This document shows positions 48,101-59,330 of a stretch of 59,475 bases of DNA, in pieces. The stretch is from Lingula anatina (Eukaryota > Brachiopoda > Lingulata > Lingulida > Lingulidae): NCBI RefSeq assembly GCF_001039355.2, contig NW_019775659.1, positions 188,682 through 248,156 of the forward strand, read 5' to 3'. How positions within the stretch are numbered: the stretch's first letter is position 1; every line of letters starts with the position of its first letter. The position numbers were made by a program, and so were the translations under genes. The notes under the pieces are model-generated. The model worked only from the letters and a program-made list of their open reading frames with translations. It searched no databases and was not told where the DNA came from.

Positions 48101-51100
48101 GAAAAAAAAAATATAAGGTGCAGCCTGTTTCTATGGGCAGGACTTCAAATATACCCTTCTGGGCCTTGTAACGTAATTTGGTTATCCCACAAGCATTTAG
48201 ACCCCAAATCATTTAAATTTTAAACCAGCCTAGAGAGGACAGTTTTAAAATACACAAGATAGTATAATAAACCTTGATGGCCCCTACCTGGCGCCAAGTT
48301 AGTGGGTGACTGGACATGCTCAGGCACTGGGAGAGACCTTCTAGGACTCTCTGGGACCTGGCTGGCTGGACCATTCTCAGATTGGTCTGGTGAACCTCCA
48401 AATATCTACAGGAGTATAATACATACATTAATAACAATAAGAGAAAGAAGAAGAGGAAGAAGAAGAGCCTTAGCAAAGTCAGTATATTCATTGTCATTAT
48501 CATTTCTTGCACCTAAGAAGATCTGGATTGTACAATAAAAAAAGACTATTAAAATGTAAAACAAAATCATATAATTAATTATAAGTGAGTTAATACAAAT
48601 ATAAATAATAAATGTTAAAGATAAAATACTTATAAAAATAAAATCATCCATATGAAAGCTATTAATGTTTTCATTTTTAGGATTCAATGGTTGTTGTCTA
48701 ACTAGACTACTCTGTTCTTTTCCCTCAAAACCATAACAATTTTAACTTTATACAACATCAAAGATCAAAACTCCATGTTCTTACAGTATAAACAATAATC
48801 CTATCTCGACTTACCAAGTCATAGTTCTCAATAAGAATTTCTACCACAATGTTACAGAACTTGATATCCATGATAGCTGCCACTGTCTCCTCCTCCGGCC
48901 TCATTAGTGTGGGCCCAAAGCACACCCCAACATTGGACACTGTCATCAGGTTCACTGCATGCTTCTGAGACACCCTGTAAGAGAAATGAGCAGTAGGTTT
49001 CTGTGGCTTGAAATGTTATATGTATTCTGAGACACCCTGTCAGATGAAAAAAGCAGGCGAGAAGTTTCTGTGACCTGAATTGTTATACTTATTCTGAGAC
49101 ACCCTATAACAGAAAGAAAATAGTTGAGAAGTTTCTTTGACTTGAAAGGGAAAAGAATTTTGAGGCAGCCTGTTCTTTTATATAAACATTTTACTGTTTA
49201 ATGTGCGAATGGATGTCCAAACAATGAAAAAAAGAAAAGAAAACAAAGAGAAAACTATGATCTACAATTATTTTGTTTAAGTCTAAATATACACTATAAA
49301 ATAAATGTCTACAAAAATGTCTCATGGGAATCTTCATATACAAGACAAAAATGTCTTCATTACTTATAAATGATTATCTTACATTCTGAGATGCTTGATA
49401 AGAACCCGTAAAAACTTGAAATTGGCCTCTGGGAGTTGGTGGACTAGTTTGTGGATTTCTCTCACACGATCCTTCTTCTGCTCCAATTCTGAAAGGTACA
49501 AAATTTCAGCATAAGAATTTTAAAGGTTTCCTATCCAGGATTTTCCTTAAAAACTCATGGACTCTGTTACAAAAATAGTAGTATCTAAAGAACATGAAAT
49601 ATCATATACTTTAGAACACTGCAATTCGAAATCAAAACTTGTCAAAATTGCTTATATTCTAACAGAATGCATGTCAACAATGCCAAATGCCAGTAAATCA
49701 AAGACAGGCTAATAAAATAAGGCTTTAAAGATTGTGGCAAAAACTGTTCAAACTAAAGTTATTTTATTAGATTACAAATCTGTGGAACATACTGGCAGCA
49801 GCAAGGAGCTGTGTGTGCTGTTTAAATGTCATTATAGGCTCTGGGAGGGACCTGAAAGCAAATAAATAAATAAATTAAGCAAAGGATTCATTAAGGAGAA
49901 GGTTCTTGTCAAATGCCGATAAATATAATTATGACAGAAAGGCACATTAACTGAATAATAAAGACTCTGACTGTCAAAGACTAAAATTAAGATTTTCACC
50001 AAATTGTTAAGGGACATTCTTTCATTCTTTTCTTTCCATACATTTCCTAAAGTAAAAGGTAAGTGCACATTCAAGATTTCTTTCAGCCTTTTTTACATTA
50101 ATCAGATCCAGATATTTCCCTTACCTGAAGTAATTCTTGAGTGCACTGGTAATGGTCTTAATTTCTTCATCATCTAAGTTCAACTTGTCCAGTTTCCGCC
50201 TATCTGTTAAGCCAGAATAACAGGAATATTCATGTGTCTAGTTTTATTATCATTAAAATGTTAAAGAATTTGTTGTTATTTTATATTTTGTATGAATACA
50301 TGAAATGTATGAAAATATGAAAAAATATTATTTTTGAAATAAATAAAAATACAAAGTTTAAATTTGTGAAACTTAGCTTACCTAACCCCATTTGTGCAAG
50401 TTTAGTAACCTTAGAATTGACTCCTACAACTCTGTACAGTCCTTGGTCCTCAAGACCTGAAGTGGAAATCATGTTTACTGGATAACATTCAGTATAATTT
50501 CAATTCTGTTATATTCATTATAGTTCTGATAAGAGAAGAAAATATAATCTTATATCAGATGATCACAAACATAATACAAACATATAGGAACAAAGAATGA
50601 TGTTATTTTTATATTTCAGGGCATGTCCATAACTTAATTTTGGTAGAAAAAAAAACACCCATATTCAATCAGATAACTATAACTGATTAAATGAGTATTT
50701 ATCATGATAGTATGCTTTAAGAAAGGTGTGTCAGTTAGCCTACCTCTTGCTTCTATAGCATCTATACATCTTTGAATAAATAGGAAACCTGTATCATCTA
50801 ATGAACCTGAAACAGAACAGTGTTACATTTAAGAGGACACCTTTAATACGTTCCTTAGAAAAGAGCCCCTCTGCTTTTGTTCAAATAAATTGTTTGCAAG
50901 TATGAAACTTTATCATTCATACATTTCTATCTTTCATATCCCTAAAAAAATACTCTCAGGAATTTGTTTATTAGTTTTAGCCCTGATAAAATCATTGACA
51001 CCATAATAATAATAATAAACTGACATATAATATCACTTACTCTCTTCTACTTTCTGTTTTGGCATTAAATATATCTGAAATAAAAGAGGATATGTGTTAT

Positions 51101-54100
51101 CAAATAAAACAAATACTAAAATAAAATAAAACAAATTGATGCTATTTTTTTATTATTCAGCTTCATAAGATTCAACAGGATACCAAGCATATTCTGTTTA
51201 TAATCTGTACTTACAGGTTCTCTCCCATCCATGGCATCCAGCCACAGACTTCTATCTTCTTCTGATAGAGCTTGTAAGGTGTATGTCCCTTGTCTACAAT
51301 GGTTTAACATAAATGATTGAATTTTAAGATTGAAATTGATTGGAAATTCTGTTAGGAACTTGCATTGCACCCCTCCTCCCTAAATAAAGCTTTGGAAGTT
51401 TACATTTACCTTTTTTTAGGATAGAGGTATTTTCAAAAAATACATTTGACAATAGTGCAAGGCATAGCTTTTTTTTCAATTTAAGTCAAGCACAACAATT
51501 TTATAATCCATGTCTTTCTGTCAATCAAAAGAAAGGAGGGGGGGGGGGGGGGCACACTTGAGAAGGCAACCTACCTGTCTTGTGCAGTAATGTCAAAACA
51601 GAATCTTTTGTCTATGGAATCTGTTGCTCTCCTGACACAGGAGGTTAAAACCATGGTTTCTGTACTGCTCGGCTGAAGAGAACAGAAAATTGTGGTTGAT
51701 TAAACAGCCATTTAAGTTTTTCCACAAAATAAAATAGTTATAGTGACTAAACAGCAAAATTCTGAAATCTTTGTTGTTTCTGTAATTATTATCAACTCCA
51801 ACACAAACGGCTTAAATAATTTTAGCATATTAGGCAAACTGACAAAAAAAAAAAAAAGTTTATTAAAAAAAAGCGTATTACAGGTACACACTTAAAACCA
51901 TTATGTGCAAATACTTACTAATTTGGCATTCTGCACAGGGTTGAAGGGGATCATGGTCAGTATTTTGTTGTTCTTCTGATACATACAGTAGTATTTGGTC
52001 CATGAGGTTGTACCCAGTGCCTCTGGAGTGTAGAAAAACAGGATCATAATTTCTAGATCTAAAACCAATGACTCCAACCACACATAGGGCTGGCTATCTT
52101 GTTATGTCAAGCCTACTGCTTTATCACAGAAAGGGAACCAAATTATAACAAATATTGCATTCAGAATATATAATTAATATCATGCAAAACTCATGGCCAT
52201 ATCTTGGAAAGTATATCAAATACAATAATAACACAGCCTGAAAAGACCTTACATTTTTTCACATCTAACACCATGTCACATCTAGCATACTGTCACACCT
52301 GACAAACTGTCATGTCTTATACACTTTCATACACTACACACTGTAAAACCTAACACAATGGCAAATTTAAGACTGTCACATCTAAATATTGGTATTAAAT
52401 ATAGTACACTGGCACACAACATTGTACAACACCTGAAGTATTGTCACATCTAACACCCTGAGCAATTCTACTACAACCCTGCTATAATTTAGGATTAGGA
52501 AGACAAAACTGTCACATGTCACTGAAGTTCAGACATCACCAGCAGGCACATGCAGAATTTAAGCACGTACAGAATTTATATAGATAATGAACTAAAATCT
52601 GTACCATAAGGCTATAATCAGATAAGAGCCTAGGTTTTTCAGAAAAAAATTATAATAATATATAAATAAACATCTATTAAAAATCAATAATTAACCATGG
52701 TGTCGTACACTTAATCATACAGGGTTTGGAGGCTGTCTTAGGACCCATCAGAATTAAATTTAAAAATAAAAACTTTTTTTGTGATTTAGTAGAAAAATCT
52801 CATGTCTTTATAATCTAGATCATAACAAATAAACACAAAACACCTACTCTTTTCCATTAAGAAAAGGTACCCCTGTCTTGTGTAGTTCTTGTTGGTGGTT
52901 GGCTCTATGTTTGGTTTCTAAAAAATGAAATTAAAAAATTTAAATTAGAAAGAGGCAATGGGTTTTTTCAGCAATAACAGCAGTGACAACACAACACCAG
53001 CAATACAAAACAATGCTTGCAGTAACAATACAACACCACGCCAGCAGCAACATTTCAGCATGCCAACATTAATCATGTTTAATCAATTCAAACAATTAAA
53101 GAACCAAAATAAATAATACACACATTGCATGCAAACAAAATCCAAGCACCTGCACTGCCAGAATTATTACATTTCTTTTGTTCTTTCTATTTTTGCTTCC
53201 CGACCAAAATTTAAATGCGTTTCAAATGCTTGAGAAGTAAGATTTTGAAAATTTTATATTTCCAAACAGTTACATTTGAATTTTTTATGTGGCTTAATTA
53301 ATTTTTATCTTCTTGTTCTTTCAACAAATCATTCACATAGAGTTTATATTTGAAATATATCATTACCGTAAAAGTCATCCTTTAAAAAAAATCAACATTT
53401 AACATCATGGCATACTGAAGTCAATCTGAACATCATGAAAAAATTCATGCAGTATTGACAAGCCATATTTTCTAGACCCAAAAACCTTTTTTTTAAACTT
53501 CACATTAATTCTTCTAACATACAAAACATTAACACTTAAAAACAATGACAGGAAATCCCAATAATTATGTGTAGAAAGGATATCAAATATGTAAGAAATG
53601 TAAAGAAATGTGCATCATTGAAGCTTATTCTTGTCACAAAAAATTGAAAACCTGAATATTGAATTTTTGAAAGTGTTGATACCAACAGTCACATAAATCC
53701 AATCAATATTTATTATCTTTTTTCCAATTCTAATATATTATTTTTATTTTTTGTGACTAGCTCCAACAGTGAAAAATAGAAAACTTCAGTAGTGACACAT
53801 CGTGGCTCCAAATACATTATTCCAACTTCCTATGGCCAATGAGAGCAGCCATAACAGCTTCAAACTGACCAATGAGAGTAGTTGTAACAATTCAAACACT
53901 CTGTGCAACAACAGCAAGCCCCAAATAGCAAACCATTGCAGTAAAATGGACGGTACAGGATGTGGGAAACGTTGATAAAATTGTACTCGGAAAGGCAGGA
54001 AAAGCACTGGAACTAGAGATCAGAGCCTTGTAAAACTGAAGGAAAATACATTGCATTTTTAAGAGTAAAATGTAACCTTAGTAAAAAAAAATACTCCAAG

Positions 54101-57100
54101 TTTTCAAAACTTCCAGAACGATAGATTTTTGGCAACAGTTTTTCTTTCAAATAAATATGAACATTATTCCAAAAGTACGTCTGCAATGGCAATGAAATCT
54201 TGGAGCACTTGGTCTGAACACTTGTTATGTTCAAGTTAAGTTCATTTACAACAAGAAACGATTGAACAAGATGTAAACAGAAGTTGCTCTAAAACTGGCA
54301 TCTAGATAGCAAAGACCAGGAAATATCTATCATGCCAACACATGAAAAACCTTAACCCTTTCTACCAAAGTTGAAAATTGTAATCACAAAAGTTTTCAAT
54401 TTAATGACAAACTTTACTTAATGAGTGGAATCTTTACAGATATTTCCTAGAGCCGTCCCAGTTCAGGAGCCACAAATTTGAACATCTATAACATATTTAA
54501 AAGCTGCAAGCAGCAGCAGCAACAGCCACCACCAGGGGGAATTTTGGGATAATCTTAATGTGGATCGGGACTGTCTTGGCATCTGCAATGTTCACCTGCA
54601 CAATGGTGCCACCTATTCATGTTTGAAGAGACTAGATAAAAAATAATGGTGAGAAAGGAGAAGAGAGTTGTGACAATGAGTTTTGTTCTGAAATGTGACT
54701 GGAGCGTGAATGCGAGACAGAAATGATGTACATTATATGAAGACTACACCAGGAGAAGGACGTGGTATTTAGGTGCAGATTTACTATGCAGATGATAAGA
54801 CTTTGCTGTTTAATTCTCAGTCAGTTTGGATTCCTATAACATTTTTGCTGAACAACTGTATGTCTCATGTCTTTTTCATACAATTTAACCTATATAGCAA
54901 AAGGTTGCATGCCACAGCCTAAACAAAAACAGTATTTCCTACAGAAATCATATCCAGCTGAAATGTCTAAAAAAGGGCATTAAAAATCACCCTTATTTCT
55001 AAGAAACTACATTTTAATTGACCAACTATTAAAACCCAATAGAAAATAGCTTGCAATATCAGCTTCAAATACTTCAAAGAAGCACTGCCAGCATGTTAAG
55101 CCAAAAAGAAGTATCCCAGCATGCTGTGGTAAAAAGGACAGAGTACCCCAGCACCCCCTGGTGGCAGCAGGCAAAGAAGCAAGCTCCACATTACCGTGCC
55201 ACGCACCTCCAACATTTTGTTCATTAGCGTCTCAGCTTCTGTCCTTGTTGTCTCGTAGTTGTCACGAGTCTGAAAAATATTTTTTAAAAAAGTTCTGCCT
55301 TTTTCTTTAACTCAATATCAACTATCTGTAGACTCAAATATAAATTGTTTATATTTTTTCTTTGATTAAAAAAGAGTATTCTTCAAAAAATTTTAACATT
55401 TGAAAACAAAATCTTGTAAGGATTTATTATGCCATTTACCAAACTAAACCATTATTCCATCAACTAATAACTACTCTTTCTGTCTTATTAATTTTTTTCT
55501 TTACCTTCTGTAGTTTTACTTGTAACTCTGTCATGTATGGTTTAAACTCCTGAGCTACTTCATGCCCTAAAACAAGCAAACAACAAATTTAACATATTTA
55601 AACCTTATTAAATGAGCTGATAAAATTACATATGCTAACAATTCTTGAAATGGTTAAAGCCAAATTACTACTAAAGTCTTAACACTGTTGCTTGCTGAGC
55701 GTTTTCTGAGTTTGGAACTCAATAAATATTCCGACAAACATCAAGGAAATTTTAAATTCCTTTTTTTCAGTTATATACGTCATAGAAGGAAGTCATATAG
55801 AAAGTCCATTATACAAGGCCTACTAATACTTAAATTATCAGACTAGTTGGGGTTATCATACATACAATTTGGTCTCAAAAGATCTCCCCTTCAAAGTTGT
55901 GAACATGTCCTTATAGTCAAATTTCTTGCCCAAAACTATACCTGTCTGTGGATACACATGGACAAAAGTTGAAGAAAAAAATCCAGATGACACAGTTTAG
56001 TCAATCTACTGTCCAAGTGAGTCCTGTTCTGAACTGAGCTCTAATGACAGCATGAAGACTTACCTTGATGATAAAATGTCAGCCAGGCATACATAAAACC
56101 CAGTAACTGAAACAAAAAGACAGATATTGTAGTATTACACATTAAACTAAATTGCGCAAACTGAGTTCATACTCACAAAATCTTAATTCAAATTTAGTTT
56201 GAATAGATATCATCCAAATGTAACTCATTTAAAATTTTTTTGGTCTAACGTAAGATGTCCAGCTACATTAGAAAAAATCTTACAGCAATTTTCACCCCAA
56301 CAGTGAATCTGTTATAAAATTTAACACACTAGCCTTGTAAGTTCATACTCATGCACACATAAAAAAAAAAAGAAAATAAAAATAAAAACTGACACGTTTA
56401 CAACTTACCAACTATTTTGTTATCAGTTCCTGGCATTTCAAACAGACTGATACAATTAATCTATGCACTTTTTTTTAAAAATAATTAATATCAATACATC
56501 ATCCTGTTTATTCCTTATCCCATAAACTAGAAATCCTGGAAATCAGTTCAAGCTAAGAAATCCAAACCTATTCCAGGCTGGCTGTCACATCCTTGTACAG
56601 TTTTCTAAGTTCACTAACTCAAATTCTCGTCCTAAAATGGGTCCATTTATCAGATTTTCACACTATTTTATGACATCCTTGTTGTTACTAGTGTTACATT
56701 TTTGCCAATCTACACAAAATTGCCTGAAAATGAGTCCAAGCATCCATTGCTTTCAAATTCATTCGTTGTAGTTTGAGTTACAGGACCTGGTGTGTTCGTC
56801 TTTTTAATAAGTCTGATCGTCATATCCTGATGCATAAATATTTTTTTTCCAAATTCACAAATCACAATTACTTTGGTTTCTATAACCCAGAATATACTGC
56901 AATATCCTTGAGGAGCTCTATGCTACAGGTAATGGTCAATAATTAATAAATGGGGCAACAGTTCGGGTTTTGGTATCAAACTTTTTTCTGTTGACTTAAG
57001 CATGTGGTCTCCACCCACCACTGTGTGAAACGCAATCGGTCGGATTTCCGCCTCATTTCACCATCGTAAACAATTCCTCTACCTCAGTCGGGTATTGTCA

Positions 57101-58562
57101 CATTCTCCATCTTATACCCAAACTTCATTAATGCCCACTGGAACTGTACTTATTCCCTTTCGTACATACTTCGTTTTTAGACAAAATACACTGAAAGAAC
57201 AGACTTTTTTTTATAATTCTTAAGATCATAAAAGCTTCTAAACAAATATTCCCTCACATAAAAAAAGGCTGTATATTTCCAAATGAAAACCTTCTGTAAA
57301 GACTTAATACAAAGATACATTTCAAGCCAGGGGAGAGGAGATCAATGACTTTTCGCAAGCAAGGGAACTGGTCTGAATGGTGAAAAGAAAGTTGTGACTA
57401 TGTTTCATTGATAGTATCAGAAACACCTGCAAGGTCAGCTCAGTGTTGACACAGTCAAGGTCTTTTGTCACCTCCCTGCCTGACATTCTACAACACTGAA
57501 AAGGCATAAAAGGTACTAAACGGTATAAAAAATCATAAGTGTAATAGATCCCATGACAAATACCAAGTCAACTTTACTAGACTGTTATTAATTGGATTTT
57601 TTTTTTTCAAATCCTGATCGTTTTATCACAGTAATGAACCTGACCGCTACCTTGCTCCAAATTTGCATTTGATCAAAAGCTGACCAAAATATCTGTTAGG
57701 AACAATACACCAGTGTATTAAGCAGATGTAAAATGGAGGTATTATTGGCTTCTGGTTTCAACATCCACGCCTTCCTGACTCCACATTGTATCCTGCGGTC
57801 CCCAGGCGATTTTAAAGGTTTGCACATTTCCAGGTTCACCGACTTTGTCATGGCCAGACAGAGAGCCACACGTGCCCCTTTACAGACCCAATATTTATTT
57901 TGTAAACAATCAATGTTTAATTTAGATTACCGCCAATTATGGACTTGCCTGTGTACAGTTTAGTGAGGGAGAAAATCGGCCATTTGTAGCTACTTAAAGG
58001 CAAACATTAAGGTTAAAAGGTGTCATCGGAGAAAAAAATGGTCAAATGGTTCTAGTCAGCCCTAACCAGGCCCTTTTCTAGGTCCTTAATCAAAAGTTAT
58101 ACACTAGAAATTATTGATGACGTAACTGGTCAAGGGCAATCATAACTGCAGACACAAATATGTTTCGCTTCACAGCAATATATTTTTCTATAAGGCGATG
58201 TAAAAATTGCTATTTTCTTTTATACTACCTTGATTTGTAAATATACTTACTATTTCAATGAATTCAAACTTTTTTCTTTCCTGTACTTCCTGCAGCATCA
58301 ACACATATTCCATAGAGGCTTGCTGAAAGTGCTTCCTCTCCATCTGCAGAGCTGCATCAGCCTGGGGAGAAAACAAGCAGATTTAATAAAGAATTCCATA
58401 GTATGTGTATGTGTGCATGCGTGCGTGCGTGCGTGTGTGGGAGAGAGAGCGAGCATTTACCTCTTGTAACACATTGTCAGTGGCTTTCGTCTTTAAATTC
58501 AGAAACTTCTCCAAGGACTGGCAAAAAGCTCTTGTTTGCTTGTCAAACTTTTTCTTGCCCTC
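31470..58562 (-). CDS. GRAF/oligophrenin-family RhoGAP (BAR-PH-RhoGAP-SH3), 26 exons, 5' end off the window
   Basis: Splice-consistent exons on the minus strand: 58461-58562, 58251-58361, 56064-56106, 55505-55566, 55195-55269, 52848-52917, 51919-52022, 51575-51672, 51215-51293, 51041-51074, 50744-50806, 50382-50456, 50125-50203, 49793-49851, 49383-49488, 48815-48974, 48288-48405, 47284-47436, 44359-44538, 41266-41331, 39215-39287, 37672-37749, 35565-35642, 32446-32511, 32009-32088 and 31470-31561. They total 2304 bases, with every junction in phase. Domain order and sequence match ARHGAP26/10/42: membrane-curving BAR, PH, RhoGAP with an arginine finger, Ser/Pro-rich linker, and a C-terminal SH3 ending NYVEFLN-stop. 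In the family the protein couples endocytic membrane remodelling to RhoA/Cdc42 inactivation. About 115 N-terminal residues are expected beyond 59475. The SH3 separates it from most OPHN1 proteins. The exact orthologue within the GRAF group is unresolved. Confidence 0.93.
32131..32166. repeat. (GT)n/(ATGT)n microsatellite
   Basis: Lies in the intron just upstream (minus-strand sense) of the first SH3 exon, about 43 bp from its acceptor. Confidence 0.95.
32446..48405 (-). CDS. GRAF Ser/Pro-rich linker exons
   Basis: Exons 48288-48405 ([16 protein letters not shown]...), 47284-47436 ([20 protein letters not shown]), 44359-44538 (a Ser-rich run then [19 protein letters not shown]), 41266-41331 ([20 protein letters not shown]), 39215-39287 ([15 protein letters not shown]), the two 78-nt copies, and 32446-32511 ([13 protein letters not shown]). 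Low-complexity and proline-rich, as in other GRAF proteins. The 3' end of the 41331 exon is uncertain: phase-1 donors exist at GATG|GTTACC (after 41266) and further on, past a 15-bp tandem repeat encoding (S/G)YHNN. Confidence 0.82.
32551..32601. repeat. (AAAT)n microsatellite
   Basis: About twelve tetranucleotide units in a GRAF intron, 40 bp upstream (minus sense) of the 32446-32511 exon. Confidence 0.97.
34543..34843. mobile_element. Foldback MITE with about 130-bp inverted arms and TAA target-site duplication
   Basis: The left arm begins GACCGCATTCACATCGAGTT and the right arm ends in its reverse complement (AACTCGATGTGAATGCGGTC). The arms pair with few mismatches to about 34676 and from about 34711. 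Flanking TAA at 34540-34542 and 34844-34846 is consistent with a 3-bp target-site duplication of the TWA type used by PIF/Harbinger elements. There is no coding capacity. Harbinger assignment is inferred from the duplication only. It lies in a GRAF intron. Confidence 0.8.
35565..35642 (-). CDS. 78-nt symmetric linker exon, downstream copy
   Basis: Same sequence and splice sites as the copy at 37672-37749, 2107 bp apart. Either a true second exon or a false duplicate caused by unmerged contigs joined at the N at 37132. Confidence 0.65.
36150..36630. repeat. Minisatellite, units of about 30 bp with core CCAATGTGTTATCTGGGTAG
   Basis: Many degenerate units such as AACCCAATGTGTTA(A/C)CTAGGTAGGT. 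A related array is in the duplicated copy at about 38275-38625. Intronic. Confidence 0.8.
37132..37132. other. Single N, probable contig join in the GRAF gene
   Basis: Sits between a CT-run and a T/G homopolymer at the junction of the 2.1-kb duplicate units. Confidence 0.85.
37672..37749 (-). CDS. 78-nt symmetric linker exon, upstream copy
   Basis: Acceptor TTGCAG, donor CTCAT|GTAAGA. Encodes [20 protein letters not shown] then ELSKL. It starts and ends so that it can be skipped or doubled without a frame change. Without splicing, the codons at the donor read ATG TAA, an immediate stop. Identical to 35565-35642. Confidence 0.75.
38275..38625. repeat. Minisatellite, duplicate of the 36150-36630 array with fewer units
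   Basis: Same core motif with a different number of units from the first copy, as expected for alleles or for diverged paralogous arrays. Confidence 0.8.
39123..39149. repeat. (CT)n microsatellite
   Basis: Terminates the second duplicate unit. The first unit ends in a shorter CT-run immediately before the N at 37132. Confidence 0.95.
42175..42225. repeat. (AAAT)n/(AAAC)n microsatellite
   Basis: Tetranucleotide run in a GRAF intron, about 50 bp after the N at 42129. Confidence 0.85.
43770..44350. repeat. Degenerate minisatellite with core CACATCTAACACATT
   Basis: Repeats of CACTGTCACATCTAACACATTCACCAAGG and TTTATCTAGAACAACTAACA type, directly next to the 44359-44538 exon (the array runs up to its donor side). 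Similar core sequences occur at 52260-52520. Confidence 0.75.
48815..50806 (-). CDS. GRAF RhoGAP-domain exons
   Basis: Exons 50744-50806 ([20 protein letters not shown]), 50382-50456 ([20 protein letters not shown]), 50125-50203 ([15 protein letters not shown]), 49793-49851 ([19 protein letters not shown]), 49383-49488 ([20 protein letters not shown]) and 48815-48974 ([20 protein letters not shown], then [16 protein letters not shown]). The catalytic arginine finger is the Arg of GLYRVVG, and the conserved Asn of SNVGVCFGP is present, so GAP activity is expected from family knowledge. Confidence 0.96.
48955..49110. repeat. Triplicated segment containing the acceptor of the last RhoGAP exon
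   Basis: TTCTGAGACACCCTGT occurs at about 48963, about 49025 and (as TTCTGAGACACCCTATAACAG) about 49093, each followed by an AGAAA..GTTTCT..GACTTGAA-like stretch. The first includes the true exon 48815-48974 boundary (CTTACAG|GGTGTCTCAGAA in sense). The others are decoy acceptor copies in the intron. Confidence 0.7.
51041..52917 (-). CDS. GRAF PH-domain exons
   Basis: Exons 52848-52917 ([11 protein letters not shown]), 51919-52022 ([20 protein letters not shown]), 51575-51672 ([20 protein letters not shown]), 51215-51293 ([20 protein letters not shown], then DGREP) and 51041-51074 ([11 protein letters not shown]). The pattern GYL...W...YC...IDKRFCFD...LQA(L)SEEDR.LW is the GRAF/OPHN PH domain, which targets phosphoinositide membranes in the family. 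Confidence 0.95.
51538..51552. repeat. Poly(G) run, 15 bp
   Basis: Lies about 20 bp downstream (minus sense) of the PH exon 51575-51672 donor. It forms a C-run in the transcript. Confidence 0.9.
52260..52520. repeat. Degenerate minisatellite with core TGTCACATCTAACAC
   Basis: About a dozen divergent units (TGTCACACCTGACAAAC, TGTAAAACCTAACACAATGG and others) in the intron between the first two PH exons. Confidence 0.7.
52918..55194. other. GRAF intron between BAR and PH exons, no other feature seen
   Basis: About 2.3 kb with (CAG/CAA)-rich patches near 52980-53050 and 54510. No exon with matching phase was found. Confidence 0.5.
55195..58562 (-). CDS. GRAF BAR-domain exons
   Basis: Exons 58461-58562 ([20 protein letters not shown]), 58251-58361 ([20 protein letters not shown], then [10 protein letters not shown]), 56064-56106 ([14 protein letters not shown]), 55505-55566 ([20 protein letters not shown]) and 55195-55269 ([20 protein letters not shown]). 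These are the second half of the BAR coiled-coil; QERKKFEF and FYHQG are family hallmarks. The last exon has two in-frame donors 12 nt apart: after 55207 (GAG|GTGCGT) or after 55195 (ACG|GTAATG), so four residues (VRGT) may be optional. Confidence 0.92.
56107..58250. other. GRAF intron within the BAR domain, no other feature seen
   Basis: The phases of the flanking exons (both 0) join directly, so no missing exon is required. An open frame at 57733-57963 on the plus strand has no recognisable domain. Confidence 0.5.
58405..58455. repeat. (TGCG)n/(GA)n simple repeat
   Basis: Simple-sequence run abutting the donor of exon 58461-58562. Confidence 0.85.
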
Positions 58563-59149
58563 CTGGAAAATGACAAAAATAGAAGTGGTTAATTATAATT
58601 TTCCTTCCACTGAATAATCATACCCCTTGAATACAAAATCACCATCTAAAAACTCTCCACCACTGATATCAATTTGTCATATTCATTCATTATACTTGTA
58701 ATCAAACCCAAACTGATATTCACCACAAGAGTAAAGCAAAACCTGTATGCTGAAAACTGAACCCAAAGCACAAAACAACCTGTAAAAAAATATATGCATC
58801 GAATCCAAACAGCACCTCTGTCTACAAACAGCCTGTCCCTTCCATCTCTGTACTTATGTAGAAAGGCCCAGGGCTGAAATCCTCACGCCCTCCCTCTAGT
58901 TTACAGGGAAATGATTAAAATGTAAACCCAAGTCAAACTATTGATAAGCATACAATACCCTCTGCTTCATAGAACATTTGGTGTATTCAACATAGTCTCA
59001 CCCCAGCACCTTGGAGTTAAAGGGACAAAAAATAGGATTAAAAACGCCTTTTTAGTGCATGGATTGCTTCTTTTTTAACTTATCTGAGAACAATTGCTAT
59101 GGGTAAAGCATAAAATGGCAGGTAAATGGTCTTAATCAATATCGAAAAA

Positions 59150-59330
59150 AAGAATCATATTCACCGTCCACTTTCGAACCCCGGGCGTCAGCCATCTTTA
59201 CACAGTTGAAATAACACGGCTTCTCGACTCAGATACGAGATGTAAACAATGCAGACAGCATGTCGTTTCGAAGGTGAGCGTGGACGTGAAGGAGAAGAGG
59301 AATTGCTCACCGAATCTTTGCAGGTAAGCG
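59150..59330. promoter_or_regulatory. CpG-richer patch with candidate first exons on both strands (tentative)
   Basis: On the minus strand, TAAAGATGGCTGACGCC is a strong start context (ATG at about 59195), with a GTGAAT donor about 30 bp later. On the plus strand, the ATG at 59249 opens 25 codons (MQTACRFEGERGREGEEELL...) ending CAG|GTAAGC at 59323. Base composition is less AT-rich than in surrounding introns. This could be an internal GRAF promoter or the start of another gene; neither peptide is recognised. It lies upstream of the first visible BAR exon, where N-terminal BAR exons have not yet been reached. Confidence 0.3.
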
